From Streptomyces sp. PTY087I2 (GTDB taxonomy: Bacteria > Actinomycetota > Actinomycetes > Streptomycetales > Streptomycetaceae): a stretch of DNA of 64,000 nucleotides. Location: contig NZ_LZRD01000034.1 of the NCBI RefSeq assembly GCF_001687325.1, positions 1-64,000 of the forward strand. The letters run 5' to 3'. The notes beneath the pieces were generated by a model, which was not told the DNA's origin, searched no databases, and worked only from the letters and a program-made list of their open reading frames with translations. Positions 43,185-50,986 of this stretch are shown here, piece by piece (position 1 is the first letter of the stretch; every line of letters begins with the position of its first letter). A program made the translations under genes and the position numbers.

Positions 43185-43237
43185 CCGACGTCCTGCGGGC
43201 GCAGGTCGGTGGCGGCCTGAACTCATCCGGCCTGTCG

Positions 43238-43974
43238 CTAGTCGCGTTCCACGTACAAGTACAGGACTCCGGCGAACAACTCCCTGTCGAAGAGCGAGTG
43301 GTACCGGACCCCCTCGACCTTGGTGCTGTTGATGACAACCGTGGGGTGCCAGGGCCGCGAGGGTCGTCGCCACCGGCCGTCTCGTACGTCTTCTGTGAAG
43401 CGGTGACGAAGTCCTTGTACTTCATCGTCGTCACGGCGGAGTCGAACGTCTCACTCCGCAGCCCCTCGACCTGGTCGGCGAGTTTCAGGAGGGAGGCCGT
43501 GGTGTAGCCGCCCGCGAGCTCGTTCACGGTCATGTTCTCGAAGATCACGGCGTGGTACTCGGTGAACTTGCCTGCGTCCAGCGCCGCGCGCAGGGCGTTG
43601 ACCGCCCTCTTCGATCCGTCGCCGCCCACGCGGTCGTCCCTGAAGGACGCGAGGGTGTACTCGGTCTTGACCTCCCGGAGCAGCGTCATCTCGCGCAGCG
43701 CCGGGGCGCCGGTCGCCTCGAACTCCTCGACGAAGGGACAGCGTGGGTCCTCGTACAGCCGCACCGTGGTTGCCGCGGCCGGGTCGCCCACCACGATGGT
43801 CGTGCCGTCCGCGGCCAACTCCTCCGGCAACTCCTCGACCCCTGCATAGGCCGGAGGCGCAGGTGTGCCACCGCGTGCTTCATCCATGGGCTGCCCCCTG
43901 GGGGCGCACCCCGCCATCACGAGCACAGCGATCGTGGCCGCGGTTCCGGCGGCCAGCGGTCTTCCCTTTCCCAC
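43238..43974 (-). pseudogene. Thioredoxin-fold (DsbA-like) lipoprotein with frameshift
   Basis: The N-terminus is a lipoprotein signal with lipobox VMAGC, followed by a DsbA-like domain (TTVRLYEDPRCPFVEEFEATG). At the C-run on the coding strand (plus strand GGGG at 43343-43346) the frame breaks. Before it the protein reads YETAGGDDPRGPGTP. The expected ending PTVVINSTKVEGVRYHSLFDRELFAG then LYVERD and a stop at 43238 continues in another frame; one added base restores about 245 residues. The active-site motif is CPFV, lacking the second Cys. Without correction the frame continues to 43036 through the terminator, giving junk. It is either a real mutation or a base-call error. Confidence 0.75.
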
Positions 43975-44094
43975 CTGCGGATCCCCTCCCCTTGATCGCG
44001 CAGACTGTAGTAGCTCCAGGTCACGAATCTCACAGCAATTGCGGACGGCCCGAGGACCTTCACCGCCGCGACAAGGCTCGGCGACCCCGCCTCG

Positions 44095-44643
44095 CTACTC
44101 CTCCCGCTCCGCCCCCGACTCCACCTGCGTCAGCGCATCCGTGATCATGCGGGTCGCGAAGTTGTGGTCGTCCGTCATGCGGTTGATGTGTTCGGCGAGC
44201 AGGAACGCCGTCGCCTCCAGCGGGGTCAGTTCCGCTTCCGTCCAGTCGCCGTACTGGTTGCGCCACAGGGTGGGGCTCAGGCCGATGGCGGCCGCGATGG
44301 CCAGGCCCGCCATCGTGGGGACCGCCTCGGGCGGGACGCTCTTCGGCAGCATCTTCAGGGAGGTGACGAGCGTCGGCACCACGTATTCGACGACGTCCTT
44401 CTCGTGCGCCTCGTGGGCCTCACGGAGCCACTTCATGTACAGGTAGATGAGCGTGCAGGTTCCGTCCAGCACGTCGTCGACACCCTCCGGGCCGAGTGAC
44501 GTGAGGAGTTGCTGGACGAGCTGCTCCTGTTCGGGGTCGGTCCCGCTCCTGCCCGCGTGGACGGTCCTGAGGCGGGAGTCGATCAGCATGAGCGCCGCGC
44601 CCACATCGCCGGCGGGAGCGTATCGAGGGTCGAAGGGCGACAA
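44095..44643 (-). CDS. Hypothetical all-helical protein
   Basis: The 182-residue protein (SPFDPRYAPAGDVGAALMLIDSRLRTVHAG, EQEQLVQQLLTSLGPEGVDDVLDGTCTLIYLYMKWLREAHEAHEKDVVEYVVP, ending MTDDHNFATRMITDALTQVESGAEREE) is predicted mostly helical. I do not recognise a family. TTG 44643 is chosen because AAAGGAC lies 7 nt upstream; the longer frame to 44775 has no ribosome site and reads as non-protein. It stands alone on its strand. Confidence 0.65.
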   Translation of the reverse strand: MSPFDPRYAPAGDVGAALMLIDSRLRTVHAGRSGTDPEQEQLVQQLLTSLGPEGVDDVLDGTCTLIYLYMKWLREAHEAHEKDVVEYVVPTLVTSLKMLPKSVPPEAVPTMAGLAIAAAIGLSPTLWRNQYGDWTEAELTPLEATAFLLAEHINRMTDDHNFATRMITDALTQVESGAEREE

Positions 44644-44799
44644 GGCGGAAGTCCTTTTCGGGGTGGCTGCGGGTGGGCAGCGTGCGGTGTCCGAGCGCGC
44701 TTCGTACCTCTGCGCGCTCGGACGACTACGCAACCGACTCTCCACGATCCCCGGCGGCCCCGTCGGGCACTTCACGGAATTGGCCGGCCTCCCCCTACC

Positions 44800-45444
44800 T
44801 CACTTTCGCCAGAACAGGTGATGCGTCATGCCACTCGGGCTCGGGACGACGTCCAGGTGGTAGCGGTCGCGCAGGTCGTCCGGTGTGTTCCACAGACGCA
44901 GGCCGGTGCCCAGTTTCACCGGGGCCACCGCCACGTGCAGGGTGTCGATCAGGCCGGCGTCGAGGAACTCGCGGATCGTGGTGACGCCGCCGCCCAGCCG
45001 GACGTCCTTCCCGTCCGCCGCTTCCTTCGCCCGGGCCAGCACCGTCACCGGGTCGGCGTCGACGAAGTGGAACGTCGTGTCGGAGAGCGTGAACGACGGG
45101 CGCTCGTGGTGCGTCATCACGAACACCGGGGTGTGGAACGGGGGTTCGTCGCCCCACCAGCCCTGCCACTCGTGGTTCTCCCACGGGCCCCGCTGCGGGC
45201 CGAACTTGTTGCGGCCCATGATCTCCGCCCCGATGTTGTGCGTGAAGTCCCGCGTGAAGTAGTCGTCCAGGCCCCGGGTTCCGCCCGGGGCCGTGCGGTT
45301 CGGCCAGCTCGCCGTGGCGCCCGCCCAGGAGAACAGCGGGCCCGGGTCGACGTGGCCGAACGGGCGCTCCAGCGTCTGGTCCTCGCCTGCGGCGATTCCG
45401 TCGCTCGACACCGTGAAGTTCTGAACTCTCAGCAGTTGTGCCAT
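44800..45444 (-). CDS. Dihydrofolate-reductase-like (RibD C-terminal) protein
   Basis: The 214-residue protein has the RibD_C/DHFR-like fold: AQLLRVQNFTVSSDGIAAGEDQTLERPFGHVDPG, EIMGRNKFGPQRGPW, VFVMTHHERP, the NADPH-binding VRLGGGVTTIREFLDAGLIDTLHVAVAPVKLGTGLRLW. These stand-alone relatives are NADPH reductases of unknown substrate, rarely true DHFR. AGGAGGA precedes ATG 45444. Confidence 0.87.
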   Translation of the reverse strand: MAQLLRVQNFTVSSDGIAAGEDQTLERPFGHVDPGPLFSWAGATASWPNRTAPGGTRGLDDYFTRDFTHNIGAEIMGRNKFGPQRGPWENHEWQGWWGDEPPFHTPVFVMTHHERPSFTLSDTTFHFVDADPVTVLARAKEAADGKDVRLGGGVTTIREFLDAGLIDTLHVAVAPVKLGTGLRLWNTPDDLRDRYHLDVVPSPSGMTHHLFWRK

Positions 45445-45607
45445 GCCGTCCTCCTACGATTCGCTTCCGGTGGTCTCCGTGTTGGACCGGGGGCGCCGGC
45501 TCAACTCATCGGTCCCGGTCATGCCGGTAGCCCTCTCCCCCCACTATCGCCGTCCCGCCCCCGTACGCTGCTGAGCCGCACCGCCTCAGCGATCAACAGG
45601 GGAGCCC

Positions 45608-46192
45608 ATGTCCATGAGCGATCAGCCCGACCGGCCGGACCGGAAGCCGTTCCTGTACGTCGTCGTCTGCGCGGCCGGCGTCGCCCGGGACGTCGACCGG
45701 CTCTTCGTCGCGGCGCGGGACGCCGGCTGGGACGTCGGTGTCGTCGCCACCCCGCAGGGGCTCGGCTTCCTCGACGCGGCGGCCGTCGAGGCGCGGACCG
45801 GGTATCCGATCCGCTCCGGCTGGCGCGCCCCCGGCGACCCCCGGCCGTTTCCGGACCCGGACGCCATCGTCGTCGCGCCCGCCACCTTCAACACCATCAA
45901 CAAGTGGGCGGCCGGGATCGCGGACACCCTGGCCCTCGGCATCCTCTGCGAGGCGTACGGGCTCGGCGTCCCCACCGCCGTACTCCCGGCCGTGAACTCG
46001 CTGCTCGCCCAGCACCCCGCGTACGGCGAGAGCCTGGCCAGGCTGCGGAGCATGGGCGTCCGGATCAGTGCCGGCGCACCGCACACTCCCAAGTCCGGGG
46101 AGACCGCCGCCTTCCCCTGGGAAGAGGCCCTGGAGCTGCTCGCGTCCACCGCCGACGGCCCCTCGACGGATTCTCGCCGCCCGATAAGGTAA
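45608..46192 (+). CDS. Flavoprotein family (HFCD/PPC-decarboxylase-like)
   Basis: The 194-residue protein has the homo-oligomeric flavin-containing Cys decarboxylase fold: LYVVVCAAGVARDVDRLFVAARDAGWDVGVVATPQGLGFLD, the FMN-binding PDAIVVAPATFNTINKWAAGIADTLAL and GVPTAVLPAVNS. This group is related to phosphopantothenoylcysteine decarboxylase and to lantibiotic EpiD-type enzymes. The catalytic His/Cys of CoaC is not evident. A GGGGAG precedes ATG 45608; it is a lone gene. Confidence 0.82.
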   Translation: MSMSDQPDRPDRKPFLYVVVCAAGVARDVDRLFVAARDAGWDVGVVATPQGLGFLDAAAVEARTGYPIRSGWRAPGDPRPFPDPDAIVVAPATFNTINKWAAGIADTLALGILCEAYGLGVPTAVLPAVNSLLAQHPAYGESLARLRSMGVRISAGAPHTPKSGETAAFPWEEALELLASTADGPSTDSRRPIR

Positions 46193-46251
46193 TGGCCGGA
46201 TAAAGAGATCACCAAGTGCGCGCACACCGCCGCACGTCTCGGGAGGAAGCC

Positions 46252-46722
46252 ATGGGAACCCGCCGTACATCACTGCCCGGAGTGGGGGCTCAGTACGACT
46301 TCACGACCGAGACGGGGCAGCACATTTCGGTCGTCGTCCACCACGACGGACGCCGGTTCATCGGGTTCTACCAACAGGACGACCCTGATTCGTGCCAACT
46401 CTCCGTCCCCCTGACGACGACCGAGGCCACCGCGCTCGCGCACCTCATCGATCCGGCGCCCATCGACGCCGTACGCACCGAGGGCATCGACCTCGTCACC
46501 GAGCACATCCCGCTCGGGTCCCGCTCCCCGTACGGCGGGCGGCTGCTGGGGGAGACGCGGGCGCGGACCCGGACCGGGGCGTCCATCGTGGCGGTGCTGC
46601 GCACCCACAGCGCGCACCCGTCGCCGGAACCGGATTTTCGACTGGCCATCGGGGACACACTCGTCGCCGTCGGTACGCGTGAGGGCGTCGACGCGCTCGC
46701 CGAGATCATTGCGGAGGGCTGA
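46252..46722 (+). CDS. KhtT-like regulatory subunit of K+/H+ antiporter (TrkA_C)
   Basis: The 156-residue protein has a short N-terminal domain (SLPGVGAQYDFTTETGQHISVVVHHDGRRFIGFYQQDDPDS) and an RCK_C/TrkA_C domain near 75-155 (VRTEGIDLVTEHIPLGSRSPYGGRLLGETRARTRTGASIVAVLR, DTLVAVGTREGVDALAEII). In KhtT this domain binds a nucleotide ligand and gates the antiporter. GGGAGGAAG precedes ATG 46252, and the antiporter begins two bases after its stop. Confidence 0.88.
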   Translation: MGTRRTSLPGVGAQYDFTTETGQHISVVVHHDGRRFIGFYQQDDPDSCQLSVPLTTTEATALAHLIDPAPIDAVRTEGIDLVTEHIPLGSRSPYGGRLLGETRARTRTGASIVAVLRTHSAHPSPEPDFRLAIGDTLVAVGTREGVDALAEIIAEG

Positions 46723-46724
46723 CC

Positions 46725-48011
46725 GTGCATGACACGACTGCATTGCTGGTGGAGCTGGGGGCCGTCATCCTCGGGCTGGGGCTCGTGGGGCGGTTCGCCG
46801 GGCGGATAGGGCTCTCCCCCATCCCCCTGTACCTGCTCGCCGGGCTGGCGTTCGGGCACGGTGGGCTGATCCCGCTCGACGCCAGCGAGGAATTCACCAT
46901 GGTGGGCGCCGAGATCGGCGTCATCCTGCTGCTTCTGCTGCTGGGTCTCGAGTACAGCGCTTCCGAGCTGGTCACCAGTCTCAAGACGCAGTATCCGTCG
47001 GGCGCCGTCGACTTCGCCCTCAACGCCGTCCCGGGCGCCGTCGCCGCCCTGATCCTCGGCTGGGGACCCGTGGGCGCCGTCGCGCTCGCCGGGGTCACCT
47101 GGATCTCCTCGTCCGGGGTGATCGCCAAGGTCATGACCGACCTCGGCCGGCTCGGTAACCGCGAGACCCCCGTCATCCTCGGCGTCCTCGTCATGGAGGA
47201 CCTGGCGATGGCGGTGTACCTGCCGCTGCTCACCGCCATGCTCGCCGGGGTCAGCCTGGCCGGCGGCAGCCTCGCGCTCGTCATCGCGCTCGGGGCCGTC
47301 GGACTCGTCCTCTACCTGGCGCTCCGCCACGGCCGACTGATCAGCCGCGCGGTCTCCTCCGACAACCCGGAGATGCTGCTCCTGGTCGTCCTCGGCCTCA
47401 CCGTCCTCGTCGCCGGTGTCGCCCAGCAGCTCCAGGTGTCCGCCGCCGTCGGCGCGTTCCTCGTCGGCATCGCGCTCTCCGGTGAGGTCGCCGAGGGCGC
47501 CCGCAAGCTGCTCACCCCGCTGCGGGACCTGTTCGCCGCCGTGTTCTTCGTCTTCTTCGGACTCTCCACGAACCCGGCCGACATCCCGCCGGTGCTGCTG
47601 CCCGCGGCCCTGCTGGCCATCATCACCACCTTCACCAAGATCGGCACCGGCTACTACGCGGCCCGCCGCGCCGGGGTCGGCTCGCCCGGCCGCTGGCGCG
47701 CGGGCGGCACCCTCGTGGCGCGCGGTGAGTTCTCCATCGTCATCGCCGGTCTGGCCGTGGCCACCGAGCCGCGCATCGGCCCCATCGCCACCGCGTACGT
47801 CCTGATCCTCGTCATCGTCGGCCCGCTCACCGCCCGGTGGACGCAGCCCATCGCGGCGAAGATCGAGGCCCGTCGCGGCGGCGGGGACGGCAAGAGCACG
47901 GGCACGGCCGCGACTGCCGAGAAGGAGCCCGTCGCGAAGTCCGCGCCCGAGCGCCGGCTGGGCTCGCACGACGACCTCACCCCGGAACCCGCGGGCGAGA
48001 AGCACGAGTAG
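46725..48011 (+). CDS. KhtU-like cation:proton antiporter (CPA2 family)
   Basis: The 428-residue membrane protein has about 12 helices of the CPA2 family (ALLVELGAVILGLGLVGRFAGRIGLSPIPLYLLAGLAFG, GVTWISSSGVIAKVMTDLGRLGNRETPVILGVLVMEDLAMAVYLPLL with the ion-binding Glu-Asp pair, and VARGEFSIVIAGLAVA). The C-terminal 50 residues are a charged cytoplasmic tail without an RCK domain, which KhtT supplies instead. It exports K+ (or NH4+) in exchange for H+. The GTG start is two bases after the KhtT stop. Confidence 0.9.
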   Translation: MHDTTALLVELGAVILGLGLVGRFAGRIGLSPIPLYLLAGLAFGHGGLIPLDASEEFTMVGAEIGVILLLLLLGLEYSASELVTSLKTQYPSGAVDFALNAVPGAVAALILGWGPVGAVALAGVTWISSSGVIAKVMTDLGRLGNRETPVILGVLVMEDLAMAVYLPLLTAMLAGVSLAGGSLALVIALGAVGLVLYLALRHGRLISRAVSSDNPEMLLLVVLGLTVLVAGVAQQLQVSAAVGAFLVGIALSGEVAEGARKLLTPLRDLFAAVFFVFFGLSTNPADIPPVLLPAALLAIITTFTKIGTGYYAARRAGVGSPGRWRAGGTLVARGEFSIVIAGLAVATEPRIGPIATAYVLILVIVGPLTARWTQPIAAKIEARRGGGDGKSTGTAATAEKEPVAKSAPERRLGSHDDLTPEPAGEKHE

Positions 48012-48033
48012 CCCCGGCCGAAGGCACGCAGCC

Positions 48034-48071
48034 GAAGCCCCCGGACGCCCCTGATGGGTGCCGGGGGCTTC
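48034..48071. terminator. Hairpin after antiporter gene
   Basis: GAAGCCCCCGG (48034-48044) pairs exactly with CCGGGGGCTTC (48061-48071), with further inner pairing CGCCC/GGGTG. It separates the antiporter pair from the TerB gene. Confidence 0.85.
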
Positions 48072-48101
48072 CGCGTACCCCGGCATTCCCGGCACACCCA
48101 T

Positions 48102-48119
48102 CTCTACATGTCTGTAGAG
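48102..48119 (+). promoter_or_regulatory. Palindrome upstream of TerB gene
   Basis: CTCTACA (48102-48108), N4 and TGTAGAG (48113-48119) form a perfect 7-bp-arm palindrome 43 bp before the TerB start. It sits where it would overlap a promoter. The binding protein is unknown. Confidence 0.5.
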
Positions 48120-48161
48120 TCGATCGCGTTCCGGCACTGCTTCGCAAGGTAGGGAGATGTC

Positions 48162-48617
48162 ATGGCTCTGTGGGACCGCATCAAGGAATCCGCTTCGTCG
48201 ATGCAGACGCAGCTGGAGGCGAAGAAGAACGAGCTGAAGTCGGGGTCGTTCCGGGACGCGAGCATGGCCATGTGCGCCCTGGTCGCCGCCGCCGACGGTT
48301 CCGTCGACCCGGCCGAGCGCCAGCGCGTCGCGGCCCTCATCGCGTCCAACGACGTCCTGCGGAACTTCCCCGCCGACGACCTCCAGCGGCGCTTCAACGC
48401 GTACGTCGACCAGCTCACCGCCGATTTCGCGCTCGGCAAGGTCAGCGTGGTCCAGGAGGTCGCCAAGGCCAGGAAGAAGCCCGCCGAGGCCCGTGCCGTG
48501 ATCCAGATCGGCATCGTCATCGGCGGCGCCGACGGCGACTTCGACGCCACCGAGCAGGCCGTCGTGCGGGAGGCGTGCTTCGCGCTCGACCTGCCGCCGC
48601 ACGAGTTCGACCTGTAG
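48162..48617 (+). CDS. terB: TerB-like (tellurite-resistance B) protein
   Basis: The 151-residue helical protein matches TerB: FRDASMAMCALVAAADGSVDPAERQRVAALIASNDVLRNFPADDL followed by a second related half, IQIGIVIGGADGDFDATEQAVVREACFALDLPP. Each half keeps an acidic ADGxxDxxE metal-binding pattern. TerB is a cytoplasmic, membrane-associated hub in Ter stress systems. No TerD/TerC is adjacent, but the OB-fold/flotillin/AAA cluster starts 1.5 kb downstream on the same strand. Confidence 0.9.
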   Translation: MALWDRIKESASSMQTQLEAKKNELKSGSFRDASMAMCALVAAADGSVDPAERQRVAALIASNDVLRNFPADDLQRRFNAYVDQLTADFALGKVSVVQEVAKARKKPAEARAVIQIGIVIGGADGDFDATEQAVVREACFALDLPPHEFDL

Positions 48618-48652
48618 CCGCCCCTCCGTGCGGCATCGGCCGGCCGGGCGCG

Positions 48653-49726
48653 TCACAGCTCCTTGGCCGGCCAGTCCAGCAGCCGGGCGCCGATGACCGC
48701 CGTCTGGAGGCTGTAGCGGTGCATCGGGTCCGAGGGGTCCGACCCGGTCAACTGGTGGATGCGCTCCAGCCGGTACGTCAGCGCCCGTACGCTCAGCGCC
48801 AGCCTGCGGGCGGTCTCGGCGGCGACGCAGCCCGCGTCGAAGTAGACCGCCAGCGTGTTCAGCAGCGGTTCCGCGCCGCCCCTCGCCTTCTGGAGCGGGC
48901 CCAGTTCGCTGCGCACCAGATCCGCCATCGCCTGCCGGTCCCGGGTCAGCACCGGGTAGACCATGAGGTCCGAGGCGTACAGCACGGGGTCCTCCATCCC
49001 CATCCGGTCCGCCAGATCGAGGGCTTCGAGCGCCTCGTCGTACGAATGGACCACCCCGCCGGGCCCCTTGTGCGGGCGGCCCACCGCCACCTGTCCGCCG
49101 TCCGTCGCCGCGTGCGCCTGCTTGGCGAAGTACCGCAGGACGTCGGGCTGGCTGCCCGGCGCGATGCAGACGATCCGGCCGTCCTTCGTCGTCAGCAGGA
49201 TCTTGCGCCCGCTGAACCGCGTCAGCAGCGCCGCCTCCACACTGCGCGGCACCGCGTCCGTCTCCGTGTACGCCTCCGGGCCCGACGCCACCGCGACCGC
49301 GTGCGCCCGGGAAAGCCGCAGGCCGAAGCGGGTCGCCCGCTCCGCGAGCCGGACCAGGTCGCTGCGCCCGTACAGCAGATCGTCGATGAACTCCCGGCGC
49401 GCCGCCTCCTCCCGTCGTACGGTGAGGCGTTGGGCCCGCTCGAAGCCCTCGGCGAACGCGTCGACCGCCTGCTCCACCGCAGCCAGGACCGCATCGGTGA
49501 CGGCGGGGGAGTTTCCGGCAGCGGCCCGGGGCCAGGCTTCACGGGTCTGCGCCAGATGCATCGTCACCAGGGCCCGCAGCTGATGGCCCGCGTCCGCCGC
49601 CGCACGGCCCAGAGCGCGGCGCTCCTCCAGTTCGTTACGAGTCAAACGGCGGCCGGTGAGGGCAACTTCGCCCAGAATATGGGCATAATTGCCCAGCATT
49701 TCCTCGGGAATCCTTGGCTCGGCCAC
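48653..49726 (-). CDS. PucR/CdaR-family transcriptional regulator
   Basis: The 357-residue protein has an N-terminal helical sensor-like region, a GGDEF-like central segment without the motif (VVHSYDEALEALDLADRMG) and a C-terminal PucR-type HTH (LLNTLAVYFDAGCVAAETARRLALSVRALTYRLERIHQLTG). GTG 49726 is preceded by GAAGGAGAG. It is inserted on the opposite strand between TerB and the OB-fold/flotillin genes and may regulate them. A 19-bp palindrome lies 88-106 bp upstream. Confidence 0.9.
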   Translation of the reverse strand: MAEPRIPEEMLGNYAHILGEVALTGRRLTRNELEERRALGRAAADAGHQLRALVTMHLAQTREAWPRAAAGNSPAVTDAVLAAVEQAVDAFAEGFERAQRLTVRREEAARREFIDDLLYGRSDLVRLAERATRFGLRLSRAHAVAVASGPEAYTETDAVPRSVEAALLTRFSGRKILLTTKDGRIVCIAPGSQPDVLRYFAKQAHAATDGGQVAVGRPHKGPGGVVHSYDEALEALDLADRMGMEDPVLYASDLMVYPVLTRDRQAMADLVRSELGPLQKARGGAEPLLNTLAVYFDAGCVAAETARRLALSVRALTYRLERIHQLTGSDPSDPMHRYSLQTAVIGARLLDWPAKEL

Positions 49727-50115
49727 GCACTCTCCTTCAGCCTTGCAACAGTCCTGTCATTTCCCCAACGCACACCGGGCGGTGCCGGTGCCCGGCATTA
49801 GCAAAGCGTAAAGATTGCCGGGATCCGGCAATGCGTCAGGACGGTCCCGGATGACAGGATCAGGTCAGCAACAACACGGGGGAAGCATCACGGGGGAAGT
49901 ACCGGGGGAGCACGGGGGAAACATGGGGAATCGGGGGTAACCACCCGGCCGCCGCGGCAGGTTGAGGCCGCGCCGCGGTTGCCGGGCCCCGTCACCCGCG
50001 GAGTCGCCCGCGGACCGGGCGCCCTTCGGCCGGACGCTCGTCGACCGGCCGCCGCCTTCCCCGTACCGGATCACGGAAGCGCACGCCTCAGGGCCCGTGC
50101 GCCGAACCGCAGGGG
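49727..50115. other. 389-bp divergent control region with G-rich direct repeats
   Basis: It separates the PucR gene from the OB-fold membrane protein gene. It holds the palindrome at 49814-49832 and, at about 49874-49938, five or six copies of an ACGGGGGAA-like unit in the plus strand. No gene is supported. Confidence 0.6.
49814..49832. promoter_or_regulatory. 19-bp palindrome between PucR and OB-fold genes
   Basis: ATTGCCGG (49814-49821), GAT and CCGGCAAT (49825-49832) form a perfect palindrome. It is a good candidate operator for the adjacent PucR protein, controlling both divergent directions; that link is inference. Confidence 0.6.
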
Positions 50116-50124
50116 GTGGGATCG

Positions 50125-50778
50125 ATGGACGAGTTTCTGAGCGCGGCGATCGGCTTCCCCGCCGTCATCTTCGGCGCCGCTCTGGTCGTCATCATCTGCT
50201 TCTGGCTGCTGGTGCTCGCCGGGGCCGCCGGCCACGACTCCTTCGACGCCGACCTCGACACCGGTCCGGTCGGTCTCGGCGGTGTCCCGGTCTCCGTCTC
50301 GGTCTCCCTGCTGATCGTGTTCGCCTGGTTCGGCAGCCTCACCGGCACGGTCCTGCTCCGCCACAGCCACACCGACAGCGCCACCCGCGCCGTGCTGGCG
50401 GTCGCCGTGCTCGCCGGGTCGCTGCTGCTCGCCTGGGGGGCCGTCCGCCTCCTCGTACACCGCTTCCGCCGGTACTTCCCGGCGGAACCTCCGCCATCCC
50501 GGCTGGACTTCGTCGGGAGCGTCTGCACGATCCGCACCGGCACCGTCACCGCGACCTTCGGCCAGGCCGAAGTCGTCTCGCGCGACGGGTCGACGGCCAT
50601 CGTGCAGGTCCGCCGGGCCGAGTCCTTCCCGTCCCCGTCCCGGCCCTCGGGGCCGGGCGCCGAGGACGCGCAGCTCGTCATGGGCTGTTCGGGACTCCTC
50701 TACGCGTACGACGAGGACGGCGAGTTCTTCTGGGTCTCGGCCTACGACGCCGCGCTCGACCCGGGCCCGAACGGCTGA
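50125..50778 (+). CDS. NfeD/YqiJ-like OB-fold membrane protein
   Basis: The 217-residue protein has two or three N-terminal membrane helices (FPAVIFGAALVVIICFWLLVLAGAAG, VSVSVSLLIVFAWFGSLTG, AVLAVAVLAGSLLLAWGAV) and a C-terminal OB-like domain (LDFVGSVCTIRTGTVTATFGQAEVVSRDGSTAIVQVRRA). This is the YqiJ arrangement, which accompanies YqiK-type flotillins. ATG 50125 has AGGGGG 9 nt upstream; GTG 50116 overlaps that site and is less likely. The flotillin gene follows 208 bp later. Confidence 0.8.
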   Translation: MDEFLSAAIGFPAVIFGAALVVIICFWLLVLAGAAGHDSFDADLDTGPVGLGGVPVSVSVSLLIVFAWFGSLTGTVLLRHSHTDSATRAVLAVAVLAGSLLLAWGAVRLLVHRFRRYFPAEPPPSRLDFVGSVCTIRTGTVTATFGQAEVVSRDGSTAIVQVRRAESFPSPSRPSGPGAEDAQLVMGCSGLLYAYDEDGEFFWVSAYDAALDPGPNG

Positions 50779-50986
50779 TCCGGGCGGGCCACGGGGCTCC
50801 TGACGGCCCTGTCCGTGGCGAGCCCTGCGGTTCGCCGGGCCACGGCCGCCGTCCGCCCGCCGCCTGCCTGACCGCCGCCTGTCCGCCCGTGCGTCGCGCT
50901 CCGGCCGACCCGCCTGGCGTAACCGCTGGTCACGCCACTACTTCGCTGTGCCACTTCCGTACCAACCAGCCGCCAAGGACTCTTCT

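Noticed and set aside
44800..45444. Trimethoprim-resistant dihydrofolate reductase
   Set aside because: The fold is RibD C-terminal-like and it lacks the folate-binding signature of true DHFR.
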